Assembly (NCBI RefSeq): GCF_024494465.1
Contig: NZ_JAETXM010000004.1
Span: 62,001 to 126,000, forward strand
Source: Bacillus sp. V3B
GTDB taxonomy: Bacteria > Bacillota > Bacilli > Bacillales > Cytobacillaceae
Reading direction: 5' to 3'
Length of the DNA: 64,000 nucleotides
Shown here: positions 36,645 to 44,896 of the stretch, one piece after another
Numbering within the stretch: position 1 is the stretch's first letter
Layout: each line of letters begins with the position of its first letter
Program-made: the position numbers and the translations under genes
Notes under the pieces: generated by a model
What the model was told of the DNA's origin: nothing
What the model saw: only the letters and a program-made list of their open reading frames with translations
Database searches by the model: none

Positions 36645-37439
36645 ATGAATTTATTATCAAAAACAAGAAAGATCAATGCTTTGTTACAAAAAGCCGCAGG
36701 GAAGTCTGTGAATTTTAAGGAAATGGCTGAGACACTAAGTGACATTATTGAAGCAAATATTTTTATTGTTAGTCGTAGAGGTAAGTTACTTGGCGTTACT
36801 GTTAACCATCAAATGGAAAATGAACGAATGACACAAATGCTTGAGGACCGTCAATTTCCTGAAGAATATACAAATAATTTATTCCATATTAGAGAAACAT
36901 CTTCAAACCTTGAAGTAAACAGTGAACATTCTGTATTCCCATTAGAAAATAAAGATTTATTCAAAAATGGATTAACAACCATTGTTCCAATTATCGGTGG
37001 AGGAGAACGTTTAGGAACATTAATTATAGCAAGACTCCAAAAGCCGTTTCATGATGATGACCTCATCCTTGCAGAATATGGTGCTACAGTAGTTGGTATG
37101 GAGATACTTCGTGGAAAATCTGAAGAGATTGAAGTGGAAGCAAGAAGTAAGGCTATCGTACAAATGGCGATTAGTTCATTATCTTACAGTGAACTAGAAG
37201 CCATTGAACATATCTTTAAAGAACTTGATGGGAAAGAGGGTTTATTAGTTGCTTCAAAAGTTGCCGATCGAGTTGGAATTACTCGTTCAGTCATTGTGAA
37301 TGCCCTTCGTAAACTTGAGAGTGCTGGTGTAATTGAATCACGCTCCTTAGGCATGAAAGGAACCCATCTCAAAGTATTAAATGATAAATTTCTAATTGAA
37401 CTTGAAAAGTTAAAGTCTAACAAAAGCTATCTTGCTTAA
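36645..37439 (+). CDS. codY: GTP-sensing pleiotropic repressor CodY
   Basis: CodY represses amino-acid synthesis, transport and adaptive genes when GTP and branched-chain amino acids are high. All 264 residues fit the family (usually about 259): N-terminal GAF domain ([19 protein letters not shown]), isoleucine pocket region, and C-terminal winged helix [20 protein letters not shown] with [18 protein letters not shown]. In Bacillus codY is normally the last gene of xerC-clpQ-clpY-codY; here it stands alone with about 500 upstream bases, so it is either relocated or a second copy. The N-terminal part is less like the Bacillus sequence than the HTH, supporting a paralogue. Confidence 0.95.
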   Translation: MNLLSKTRKINALLQKAAGKSVNFKEMAETLSDIIEANIFIVSRRGKLLGVTVNHQMENERMTQMLEDRQFPEEYTNNLFHIRETSSNLEVNSEHSVFPLENKDLFKNGLTTIVPIIGGGERLGTLIIARLQKPFHDDDLILAEYGATVVGMEILRGKSEEIEVEARSKAIVQMAISSLSYSELEAIEHIFKELDGKEGLLVASKVADRVGITRSVIVNALRKLESAGVIESRSLGMKGTHLKVLNDKFLIELEKLKSNKSYLA

Positions 37440-37736
37440 GAAATGAACTAGAAGTTTGATATCTATATTGTCCGAAATATCAAACTTTCTATTAAGCGCT
37501 TGTGCTTTACTATCATTATTAGAAATCATTTTACCTTTTACGATAGAGAAGTGGAAGAACATCCTCTATTCCAATGAGGGGATGAATTCCATTTCTTTTT
37601 AGTTTCAAGAGGATTTCAGATAATCTAATAATAGAGTATATGTTCGTTTTTTATAAATGGATATCGAAAATGGTTGAATGTATGGTTATTCTTTGAAGCA
37701 TATTAAATAGTAATTGATTATTCAAAGGGTGATCAC

Positions 37737-38007
37737 ATGAACGAAAAGAAATTTCTTAATTTTTTATTTACAAGTGGTGTCATTGCATTTCCTTTTTATA
37801 ACACCAATGACCTTGTTTGAAACATGGTTAGAAAAAAATACAAGTTTAATCAAGTGGAAAAATGGATGGAACTGGTACCATACATATGTGTCTGCATTTC
37901 TAAAATATTTAAAAGTTCGGTTTTTAATGGGGCTAATAAGATATTTATCTCATTTACAAAAGACTTATTTAAGTAAAACTCAGAAAGTTAAAATTCCGGT
38001 TGACTAA
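37737..38007 (+). pseudogene. Small membrane protein gene with a frameshift in a T run
   Basis: The ATG at 37737 (RBS AAAGGGTG) opens a frame that stops after about 27 codons. Removing one T from the CCTTTTTA run near 37795 joins it to a downstream frame ending at 38007, giving a continuous product of about 89 residues: hydrophobic start FLNFLFTSGVIAFPF, then ITPMTLFETWLEKN and a basic C-terminus. A strong terminator follows. It may be a recent loss, a programmed slip at the T run or a sequencing error. Family not recognised. Confidence 0.5.
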
Positions 38008-38100
38008 TTAAAGACTAAACTATAGTAAGATTAGTAACGTCAAGGATAAATGGAAGGTTCCATTATATTCATCACATTGAGATTACCAATGTGATACATG

Positions 38101-38146
38101 AAATCCCACCCCTCAGACTTATTTTTTTAGGGGTGGGATTTTATTG
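38101..38146 (+). terminator. Strong Rho-independent terminator
   Basis: AAATCCCACCCCT (38101-38113) and its exact complement at 38129-38141, then TTATTG. It lies about 95 bases after the frameshifted membrane gene. Confidence 0.8.
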
Positions 38147-38534
38147 TTTATACTACTAAATTTAGAAGTAACCTTATTAAGAATATTTCCTCTAAAAGTG
38201 TTTCTACAAAAAGGGCGACACCTTTCTTATGGTATAATTTCACTAACATCGAATTAATTAAACCTGATTATTAAAAAAACTAATAATATTCAAACTTTAT
38301 TTATTTATACAATAAAAAAAATCCTTTACAATGGAAACAAAGGTGGTCCTGTTAAATTCAATCTTAAAGGATAATCGGTTATGGACAAGAATACACTACT
38401 TTCATTTATATAGACAGTAAGCACCACCTTTATTGGGGTCTTTACTTTTGACTTTCAGTCATAAAAAACTTGCATTGAAAGTTCTAGTTATATGTATACA
38501 ATGGTAGTGAAATGCGGGAGTTGACATTTTAGGA
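38147..38534. other. Intergenic region before the coiled-coil gene pair
   Basis: About 390 A+T-rich bases with no gene or strong hairpin. GGGAG at 38516-38520 is the only ribosome-binding-like sequence before the next start and is rather far (14 bases). Confidence 0.35.
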
Positions 38535-39557
38535 ATGAATCATAGATTCATTGATTTTCATAAAAAACGTTATGAGTGGGCTTTTAATGCGAAGACAGAA
38601 TTTATTAATTGTTTCGTTCGATTAGATGTACATGAACGTTCCTTTAATCACTTAACAAAATTGTACAACGAAGCTGAAGAAACAAGGAAACGAGAGCTTG
38701 AAGAATATGAAAAAAACATTGAAAAGCTCGAGAAATTAATAGAAAGCAAAAGACTTCAAATCAATCAGGAATTGAACGTATTTAACATAAAGGACAAGCA
38801 AATTTCAAGGGAAATAGAGAACTATAGAGGTTTAACCGTGTACTTAGAAAAAATAATGAAAGATACTAAAGCAATTGAGGTTGAACCGATTGTGAAAGAT
38901 ATGATTATATACAATGCAAGCCATAAAAAAGCGAGCATCTTAAATGGTTATGCTTCAAATTTACAGTCTATTGTCAAAATGAATTTGGAGGAGCAGCTTA
39001 CGGATATAAAAGAGAAAGTGCATAATTTAAACATAACGTCAGTCAATGATTTGAGACTCCCTGAGTTAGATTCGATTCCGAGAATTTATCAAAAAATTGA
39101 TTCTTTTTGGTTAACAAATAGCTATGACAAAGCATTTTACAATTTGTGCGATCAAGCAATTGATTGGGTAGTTAAGCTGTATAAAGCCTATATGAAGGTT
39201 TTGACTCTGATTTTAAATGAAGTAGTGGAGCAAAGTGAGCAATTATTGAAAAAAGCAGAGGATTTGAAACGAATAAAAGATGAAAAAGTAGAAAAGTTAC
39301 ATAAAGAAATTATTGTAGATAAGAAAAAGCGAGATCTGCTTCATACACGCTATAATGAAGTGCACGAAATGTGGAAACAAGATTGTGAACATGCTAAGCA
39401 ACTACAAGGTTATTTTATCAAGCACTGGCTACAGTATAAGGAAGAACTTCAGCATTATTTCCTATCTGGTAATGCCGAAGAACGTTGGTTTGTATCACAA
39501 TATTTACAGCTTCTACAGCAAGACGGTGAAAAAATTATCCAATCTTTGAATATATGA
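38535..39557 (+). CDS. Uncharacterised coiled-coil protein, first of a pair
   Basis: I do not recognise the family. The 340-residue product is helical throughout, with long heptad-rich stretches at about residues 40-90 and 230-280 (ESKRLQINQEL; VEQSEQLLKKAEDLKRIKDE). There is no membrane segment, signal peptide or nucleotide-binding motif. The next gene, 11 bases downstream, encodes a second coiled-coil protein with a C-terminal membrane anchor, so the two products probably form a membrane-attached assembly. Tyr and Trp are common near the ends (NHRFIDFHKKRYEWAF; EERWFVSQYLQ). Function unknown. Confidence 0.7.
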   Translation: MNHRFIDFHKKRYEWAFNAKTEFINCFVRLDVHERSFNHLTKLYNEAEETRKRELEEYEKNIEKLEKLIESKRLQINQELNVFNIKDKQISREIENYRGLTVYLEKIMKDTKAIEVEPIVKDMIIYNASHKKASILNGYASNLQSIVKMNLEEQLTDIKEKVHNLNITSVNDLRLPELDSIPRIYQKIDSFWLTNSYDKAFYNLCDQAIDWVVKLYKAYMKVLTLILNEVVEQSEQLLKKAEDLKRIKDEKVEKLHKEIIVDKKKRDLLHTRYNEVHEMWKQDCEHAKQLQGYFIKHWLQYKEELQHYFLSGNAEERWFVSQYLQLLQQDGEKIIQSLNI

Positions 39558-39568
39558 GGGAATAATAG

Positions 39569-40546
39569 ATGAGTAAAACAGAGTTACCTACAAAAAATGA
39601 TTATGAAAATGCAATAAATGAATTAAAAAAGCTAAATGAAGAGCTTTTTTATGATGATTTTAAAACAAAAATGAAAAATTTAGAGAATCATTTAGAGCAT
39701 TTAGCATTTAGTACCTCGAATGATTTCAAGAATGAAGCGGAGAATATAATAAGTCGAGCGAGTGCATTATTTCGTCAAATAGAGACTCAACAGGAAGAAA
39801 TGAGTGCGTTATTAGAGAACTATCAAAGTGCCTCGATTCAAAAAAATGAAGAATTTCTTGAATACGAAAGAACACAGCTCTTATTTGTCTATGAAGAACT
39901 GCAGCAAAGCATTCATTTATTTACTGAGCAAACAGTAAAATTACAACAAGACATTGAAAATAATAATAAGTATTTAGTAGAACAGGCTGTTGAGGCCGTT
40001 TCATCTGTTTCAGATCATATAACAGAATTTGTGCAAAAACTCTCCCTATCGGACGAAAAAAACAAAGAGTTTTTAGAACAAAATAGAGCATATGTGACAC
40101 TTGCAAAAACACAGATGACTGAAACAGAACAAAAAATAACGGCCAATGCAGCAAAACTTCAGCAAATAGATGAACGCTGGGAACAGCTTCTAAAATCGTA
40201 CGAAGCAAAGCTTCAAATACATGAACAAGGCTTAAAAAACATTTTAGTCGTTCGCGAAGAGGCTCTGATTAATAAAGTAATCCATCAACATGATAACTGG
40301 ATCATAAAACAATTTGACAATGATGAGGCGCATAAAGCAGAAATTTTAGAATGGCATGAGAAAGTGGCTACTTTATTAAAGGTGCAGAGCAAGCAAAACC
40401 AAGAAATGCTAGAGTCTATTTCAACAAATCTGTCTAGCAAAAACGATTTAAAAAGTGTTGAGAAGAAAAATGCTTTTAAAACAAATATTTTATTAGCAGT
40501 TGTTGTAATAGAAGCGATTCTAATTGGTGTGCAATTTTTTATCTAA
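39569..40546 (+). CDS. Uncharacterised coiled-coil protein with C-terminal membrane anchor
   Basis: A 325-residue product made of long helices rich in Glu, Gln and Lys. Its last 20 residues form a single membrane segment (NILLAVVVIEAILIGVQFFI), giving a tail-anchored layout with the coiled coil in the cytoplasm. The segment from about residue 60 to 270 has near-continuous heptads (SEIEQK/TEQKITANAAKLQQIDE style). It starts 11 bases after the preceding coiled-coil gene with GGGAATA upstream, so they form an operon. No enzyme motif is visible. A tether or scaffold role is the only inference; family not recognised. Confidence 0.72.
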   Translation: MSKTELPTKNDYENAINELKKLNEELFYDDFKTKMKNLENHLEHLAFSTSNDFKNEAENIISRASALFRQIETQQEEMSALLENYQSASIQKNEEFLEYERTQLLFVYEELQQSIHLFTEQTVKLQQDIENNNKYLVEQAVEAVSSVSDHITEFVQKLSLSDEKNKEFLEQNRAYVTLAKTQMTETEQKITANAAKLQQIDERWEQLLKSYEAKLQIHEQGLKNILVVREEALINKVIHQHDNWIIKQFDNDEAHKAEILEWHEKVATLLKVQSKQNQEMLESISTNLSSKNDLKSVEKKNAFKTNILLAVVVIEAILIGVQFFI

Positions 40547-40553
40547 ATATTTT

Positions 40554-40703
40554 TTGGAAAGCGAAGATAAACAGCGACATCATTTTGTTAGTGTGAGTTA
40601 TATTGCTGAAAATAGTGAAATAGTAGAAGGTAAGAAGTGGAGCAAAGAATTTAAATCGATTTGTTCCTTTTTAAAGAACCTAGATTGGCGGATTCGGGTT
40701 TAA
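40554..40703 (+). pseudogene. Short gene fragment, possibly the end of an enzyme
   Basis: A 49-codon frame without ribosome binding site starts 8 bases after the coiled-coil gene. It reads RHHFVSVSYIAENSEIVEG, then a Lys/Trp-rich end. The HHFVSVSYIAE pattern resembles the middle of NUDIX hydrolases, but the Nudix box is absent. Treat as a remnant with uncertain parent. Confidence 0.3.
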
Positions 40704-40771
40704 TAATAAAATGAAAATAATAATAAGTTGATTTGAGGTAATCTGATGAGTGAAATGGAGTGATCTTATAA

Positions 40772-42208
40772 TTGGGAACGGACACAGACGACATTCAAAA
40801 AGTTAATCGCACACCTATTGTTGTCGTATTACTCGTAGGTGGATTTATATCTATTCTAAACCAAACTTTATTTGCAACCGTAACACCTCATGTAATGAAT
40901 GATTTTAACATTACTGAAAATACAGCACAGTGGTTAACTACGATTTTCATGTTAGTTAATGGTGTTATGATTCCAATCACAGCATTTTTAATTGAAACGT
41001 TCACAACAAGAAGGCTTGTTATGACGGCAATGTCTGTATTTGCTATTGGAACAATCATTTGTATGGTAGCTCCAACTTTTGGCTTGTTGATGGTTGGTAG
41101 GGTTATTCAAGCAAGTGGGGCTGGAGTGATGATGCCATTAATGATGACGGTATTTTTAACGATTTTTCCAATTGAGAAGCGAGGGGCAGCGATGGGTGTA
41201 GTCGGGTTGGTCATTTCTTTTGCGCCAGCGATTGGTCCAACATTATCAGGATATGTTGTCGAAAACTATCCTTGGAGAACGATGTTTCTAGTGATTTTAC
41301 CGATCATTTTTATTGATATTATATTAGCTTATTTTGCGATGAAGAATGTGACGAAACGGACCTTTCCGAAGGTTGATATCTTATCGATTATTCTTTCTAC
41401 GTTAGGTTTTGGTGGTTTGCTATATGGGTTTAGTAACGCAGGAAATGTAGGTTGGGGTAAGGCGGAAGTTGTCTTATCATTAATACTCGGTGCTATATCG
41501 CTGACCATTTTTATTACAAGGCAGTTCAAATTGAAACAACCGATTTTGGAGTTTAGAGTTTTTAAATCAAAGGCTTTCACAGTTACAACCGTGATCTCTA
41601 CGATTGTATTCATAGGTTTAATTGGATCCGAAACCATTTTACCAATTTATATGCAAAATTATGTTGGGTTCTCAGCACTTGAATCTGGAATGATGATCAT
41701 GCCTGGTGCCTTATTAATGGGATTCATGTCACCGATCACAGGGAGAATTTTTGATAAGGTTGGAGCTAGATGGTTGGCCATTACAGGGCTTACAATAATG
41801 ACAGTCACAACTTTCTTATTCACTAATCTTTCGACTACAACCTCATTAATGTATCTAACCGTTGTATTTACGATTCGCATGTTTGGCATGTCAATGGTTA
41901 TGATGCCTGTTACTACAGCAGGATTAAATCAATTACCAATGAAATTAATTGCTCATGGGACTGCGATGACTAACACAATGAGGCAAGTAGGAGCATCGAT
42001 TGGAACAGCTCTTCTCGTTACGGTAATGACTAACGCAGCATTAAACTCAGGCCCAAATGCTGTACCTAGTGATTTAATCCATGGAGTGAATGTGGCGTTT
42101 TATGTAGCAACAGGAATATCTGTTACTGGATTAATCTTATCTTTTTTTATTAAAGGTACTACTCCTGCAGAGGAAAGAGCAGCAAAAAGAGCAGAAGACC
42201 CATCTTAA
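40772..42208 (+). CDS. MFS drug exporter, DHA2 family (EmrB/QacA type)
   Basis: A 478-residue membrane protein with 14 predicted segments, the DHA2 layout of proton-driven multidrug exporters. The opening segment holds ILNQTLFATVTPHVMNDF, the usual DHA2 start where many have D in TM1; motif A-like loops follow TM2, and motif C appears as FAPAIGPTLSGYVVENYPWR. The start is TTG at 40772 with GGAGTG upstream. Substrate unknown; family members export dyes, biocides and peptides. The terminator stem begins inside its last codons. Confidence 0.88.
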   Translation: MGTDTDDIQKVNRTPIVVVLLVGGFISILNQTLFATVTPHVMNDFNITENTAQWLTTIFMLVNGVMIPITAFLIETFTTRRLVMTAMSVFAIGTIICMVAPTFGLLMVGRVIQASGAGVMMPLMMTVFLTIFPIEKRGAAMGVVGLVISFAPAIGPTLSGYVVENYPWRTMFLVILPIIFIDIILAYFAMKNVTKRTFPKVDILSIILSTLGFGGLLYGFSNAGNVGWGKAEVVLSLILGAISLTIFITRQFKLKQPILEFRVFKSKAFTVTTVISTIVFIGLIGSETILPIYMQNYVGFSALESGMMIMPGALLMGFMSPITGRIFDKVGARWLAITGLTIMTVTTFLFTNLSTTTSLMYLTVVFTIRMFGMSMVMMPVTTAGLNQLPMKLIAHGTAMTNTMRQVGASIGTALLVTVMTNAALNSGPNAVPSDLIHGVNVAFYVATGISVTGLILSFFIKGTTPAEERAAKRAEDPS

Positions 42209-42238
42209 AATGAATCAGTATTAAGGTGGGTCTTCTGC
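42191..42238. terminator. Terminator overlapping the 3' end of the MFS gene
   Basis: GCAGAAGACCCATCTT (42191-42206) pairs with AAGGTGGGTCTTCTGC (42223-42238) with one G-U pair. The left arm encodes the last residues of the exporter. It lies between convergent genes and probably works in both directions. A degenerate GGTGTC palindrome follows at 42252-42271. Confidence 0.75.
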
Positions 42239-42285
42239 TGAATAAACAGCAAAGGTGTCAGACATCGCCTTATGGGATAGCTGCT

Positions 42286-43344
42286 TTAAGTTCCAGTCTT
42301 ATGGCGAATCTCTAGGTCATGGATATGGCTAAGTTCTTCTACTAGATCATAAATCGATATTAATTCATATAAGATAGTTGTTTCAGTAGATATATGATGG
42401 TGATGTTCTGGCAGCAATTCTTCTATTGTTTTCAGAGATCTTTGTTCTGAAAACCATTCTGTCATTTCTTTTAAAATTGCTTGATCCTCTTCCTGAATGT
42501 GGAATTTTTCATCGCAAAAAATTCTTCTCAGAGACTGAATTGCGGATTTTACCATTTCAGTTTTCTGTTGGTCTGTTTCCAAGTGGTGGGAAGGAAGAAA
42601 AATGAAATTTCCGATATGATAAGCAATATGTTGTAAAATGGTTAATTTTTTATATACATAGAGGTATTCGCGGATATCTTCACGGTTTGATCGATGGAAT
42701 CTCCATTCCTCTTTTTGATAATGACAAAGTTTCCTCATCTTTTCTATATCATTGATTAGTTTTTCAAAAGCTTGTTGAAGCTCTTTTTCATTGAAGGGAT
42801 CATCGAACAGTCCATTTCCTCTTTTATATAAAATATCTCCAGCATTCATAAATAGAGTGTGGATCCCACTTGTGATTGTTTGTGAATATTTAGGTGGGAT
42901 GACTAAAAGGTTTACAAGGGATGACACAATTAGTCCTGTACTAGTTGTTCCTAGTCGAATAAAGAAAGAAGATACATATTGATCATGTACGGTAGTAATC
43001 ATGGCTATACCTGTTAGTGTAGCAACTAACATTCCATCGTATAATTTTAGTTTCGTGCAAGCAATAATTGTACAAACTGTCACAAGTGTATAGGATAGAG
43101 GACTATCGCCAAATATAAAAGTAAACAAAATAGAAAAAGCTGCACCAATTGCTGAGGCGGGGAAACGAATAAAGGCTTTCTTGATAGAATCGGCTGCAGT
43201 TGGTTCAATGGTTACAATGGCTGTGATTACGGCAAACATAGCAGGCCAATTTAATAGATGGCAGATAGATGCTGTAACAAAAACAGCAATCCCAGTTTTA
43301 ATAATTCTACCTCCAACAAATTTATATCTCTTTGGAATCTTCAT
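42286..43344 (-). CDS. Aromatic acid exporter family protein (FUSC-like)
   Basis: A 352-residue protein. The N-terminal half has about 5-6 membrane segments with TGIAVFVTASICHLLNWPAMFAVI and TIEPTAADSIKKAFIRFPAS, typical of the ArAE_1/FUSC family (Bacillus YgaE/YqjA-like). The C-terminal half (from about 160) is a soluble helical domain rich in charged residues and His. Such proteins are thought to export aromatic acids or related compounds. It is monocistronic and convergent with the MFS exporter. Substrate not determinable. Confidence 0.8.
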   Translation of the reverse strand: MKIPKRYKFVGGRIIKTGIAVFVTASICHLLNWPAMFAVITAIVTIEPTAADSIKKAFIRFPASAIGAAFSILFTFIFGDSPLSYTLVTVCTIIACTKLKLYDGMLVATLTGIAMITTVHDQYVSSFFIRLGTTSTGLIVSSLVNLLVIPPKYSQTITSGIHTLFMNAGDILYKRGNGLFDDPFNEKELQQAFEKLINDIEKMRKLCHYQKEEWRFHRSNREDIREYLYVYKKLTILQHIAYHIGNFIFLPSHHLETDQQKTEMVKSAIQSLRRIFCDEKFHIQEEDQAILKEMTEWFSEQRSLKTIEELLPEHHHHISTETTILYELISIYDLVEELSHIHDLEIRHKTGT

Positions 43345-43818
43345 AAAACAAATCCTTCTTCTAAAGGGACAAGGAATTTCTTGTTCCTGTTCTAAATATG
43401 GTTTTCAAAATTACAAGGGGATAAATACTATAATGGTGACAGTGTCCCCCTAACCTAAAATTATTATAACGTAACTTTATGTAAAAAGGTATAATCAAAA
43501 TGGACATGGAATAAAGACGTAATGGGGACAAAATGGAAAGAAATAATGAATATCTTGACACACAGTGTCTAGTCCATGGCTCCTCTATAAAAGATTTTGC
43601 TGAATTCTTTCTTTTTTCTTCGAACTTTTTTTGCCTCATATACAGTTTCTGATTATCAAATGGAAGTCTGCTGTAAGGAAGACAGTCATGTTGATTTAGA
43701 CTTTGCTATGGTAAGTTAATGGATAAGTTTGGAATTGAATGGCAGTTTAATTGTGACAATGGAGAAGATAAAAATGATCATTTTAAAGATGTATATAAAT
43801 TTTCACGTGTACGAAAAA
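43345..43818. other. Intergenic region before the first 194-bp repeat
   Basis: About 470 bases. A GTGACAGTGTCCCCC stretch near 43436 resembles other short Bacillus palindromic-repeat pieces but has no partner arm. A 33-codon frame from 43719 runs into the repeat and is not credible as a gene. No promoter or RNA recognised. Confidence 0.35.
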
Positions 43819-44012
43819 ATCAAATTCGCCCCGCCGAATTTGCGCCCGGATTTTTATCGAGCTCGCTCGATCAATTACCTTTAAAAAATCCAAGGCATCC
43901 GCCGGAGGCTTAACTTCATTCAGTCGGGGTTTGAACCCCCACTGAATCAGAGAGCTTTTTGCATTCATCCCCCACTTACAGAAGTGGAGGACTTCTGCTG
44001 AATGAAGTTAAA
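43819..44012 (-). repeat. 194-bp structured repeat, copy 1 (opposite orientation to copies 2 and 3)
   Basis: Starts ATCAAATTCG and ends CTGAATGAAGTTAAA on the plus strand. Stems, in order: CAAATTCG/CGAATTTG; GGATTTTT/AAAAAATCC enclosing ATCGAGC/GCTCGAT; TCCG/CGGA; GGGGTTT/GAACCCC; and alternative hairpins CCACTT/AAGTGG or AGAAGT/ACTTCT. TAACTTCATTCAG and CTGAATGAAGTTA bracket a module of about 100 bases. Same length and a few base differences from the copies at 46465 and 48678. The shape resembles the 3' ends of IS200/IS605 TnpB elements, but no transposase is present. Confidence 0.85.
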
Positions 44013-44060
44013 TATCAAGCCAATAATATGGATTTTTTTGAATATCAGGGAAATTTTAGA

Positions 44061-44105
44061 GGGATGTCCCCAAAGTCGATTCTTATCGATTTTTTGGGAC
44101 ATCCC
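44061..44105 (-). terminator. Terminator after lapA
   Basis: GGGATGTCCC plus CAAA (44061-44074) pairs, with one bulged C, with TTTGGGACATCCC (44093-44105). On the minus strand it lies just after the lapA stop. Confidence 0.65.
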
Positions 44106-44115
44106 CTTTGCATAT

Positions 44116-44466
44116 TTAACTTTCTGTTATTTTATGTTGAGCATTGGAATTTTTTTCTGGTGTTTGTTTTCCATTTATAGGTTTTACTTCATTTTTTTTG
44201 TTTAATTCTTGGGCTTTTTCTTCTAGCTGTGTCTTTTCCTTTGTAAGCAGCTTTACTTGGCGTTGTAACATAAAGTTTCGAAATAAGCCAATAGAGCCTA
44301 CGATGAAACCACCTAACAAGGCTGAACTAAGAATAATTAAGACTAGTGGTAGTTCTGTCGTGCCAAAGACATAATCAACAAGAACGGGTTCAACATTTAC
44401 AACAGCAAATATGGCTACAATAAGTGCAAAAAGCAAAGCTAAAATGAGATTCCATTGAAATTTCAT
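44116..44466 (-). CDS. LapA family membrane protein (DUF1049)
   Basis: A product of about 116 residues with two membrane segments (NLILALLFALIVAIFAVVNV and LPLVLIILSSALLGGFIVGS) and a cytoplasmic coiled-coil tail (KEKTQLEEKAQELNKKNE). The pattern FAVVNVEPVLVDYVFGTTELPLVLIIL is typical of LapA/YciS-type proteins; in Gram-negatives these aid lipopolysaccharide assembly, but the role in Gram-positives is unknown. The start ATG at 44466 follows GGAGGG, which itself overlaps an upstream in-frame ATG. Monocistronic. Confidence 0.82.
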   Translation of the reverse strand: MKFQWNLILALLFALIVAIFAVVNVEPVLVDYVFGTTELPLVLIILSSALLGGFIVGSIGLFRNFMLQRQVKLLTKEKTQLEEKAQELNKKNEVKPINGKQTPEKNSNAQHKITES

Positions 44467-44606
44467 CAAATTTCCCTCCATTTCTCTATTAAATCAGTTT
44501 CATTTCTTTTGTAAATCATCATAATCAAATTATGTTCATTTCGCAATAGCGGTACCGTTCATTACTGTGGACGATCAAATTTAAATATGAAAAGGCCAAT
44601 ATATAG

Positions 44607-44631
44607 GGTGCCAGGCACCATCCAGATAATT
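44607..44631. repeat. GGTGCC repeat, half copy
   Basis: GGTGCCAGGCACCATCCAGATAATT (25 bases) is the left arm and loop of the repeat at 19611; the right arm is replaced by unrelated sequence except for a distant GATGCCC. It is a truncated copy upstream of the VOC remnant. Confidence 0.6.
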
Positions 44632-44707
44632 AGAAGTTTTTTGATGCCCTCTCTTTGTGAAAATGAAAGAATAAAGTCATGACTATACTAATTTGGAGGT
44701 GTGAATA

Positions 44708-44847
44708 ATGAATTTCCTAAAAGATTTAGTTTTGTTTAGCAAGGATATCGAGAAATCGAAAGAGTAGTATTTGAGTATTTACGGGGTTTTGATGGAATGA
44801 ACTGGTTTAAAATTGGAGAAGTAGAAATAATGCTTCATCCGTTATAG
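44708..44847 (+). pseudogene. Glyoxalase/VOC family protein remnant
   Basis: With RBS GGAGGTG upstream, the first frame reads NFLKDLVLFSKDIEKSKE and then a stop; a nearby frame continues YLSIYG, and a third ends FDGMNWFKIGEVEIMLHPL. These are the first strand and the metal-ligand strand of a VOC (glyoxalase/bleomycin-resistance) module. The module is broken by a stop, frameshifts and a deletion of the rest. A decayed gene. Confidence 0.65.
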
Positions 44848-44896
44848 CTTTAAAGGACGATTATCATTGCTATAATCGTCCTTGCTGAAGTTAGAA

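Noticed and set aside
43783-43968. Small protein frames inside the 194-bp repeats (also near 48513-49012)
   Set aside because: They lie within a structured repeat present three times, lack ribosome binding sites and run out of the repeat into unrelated DNA.
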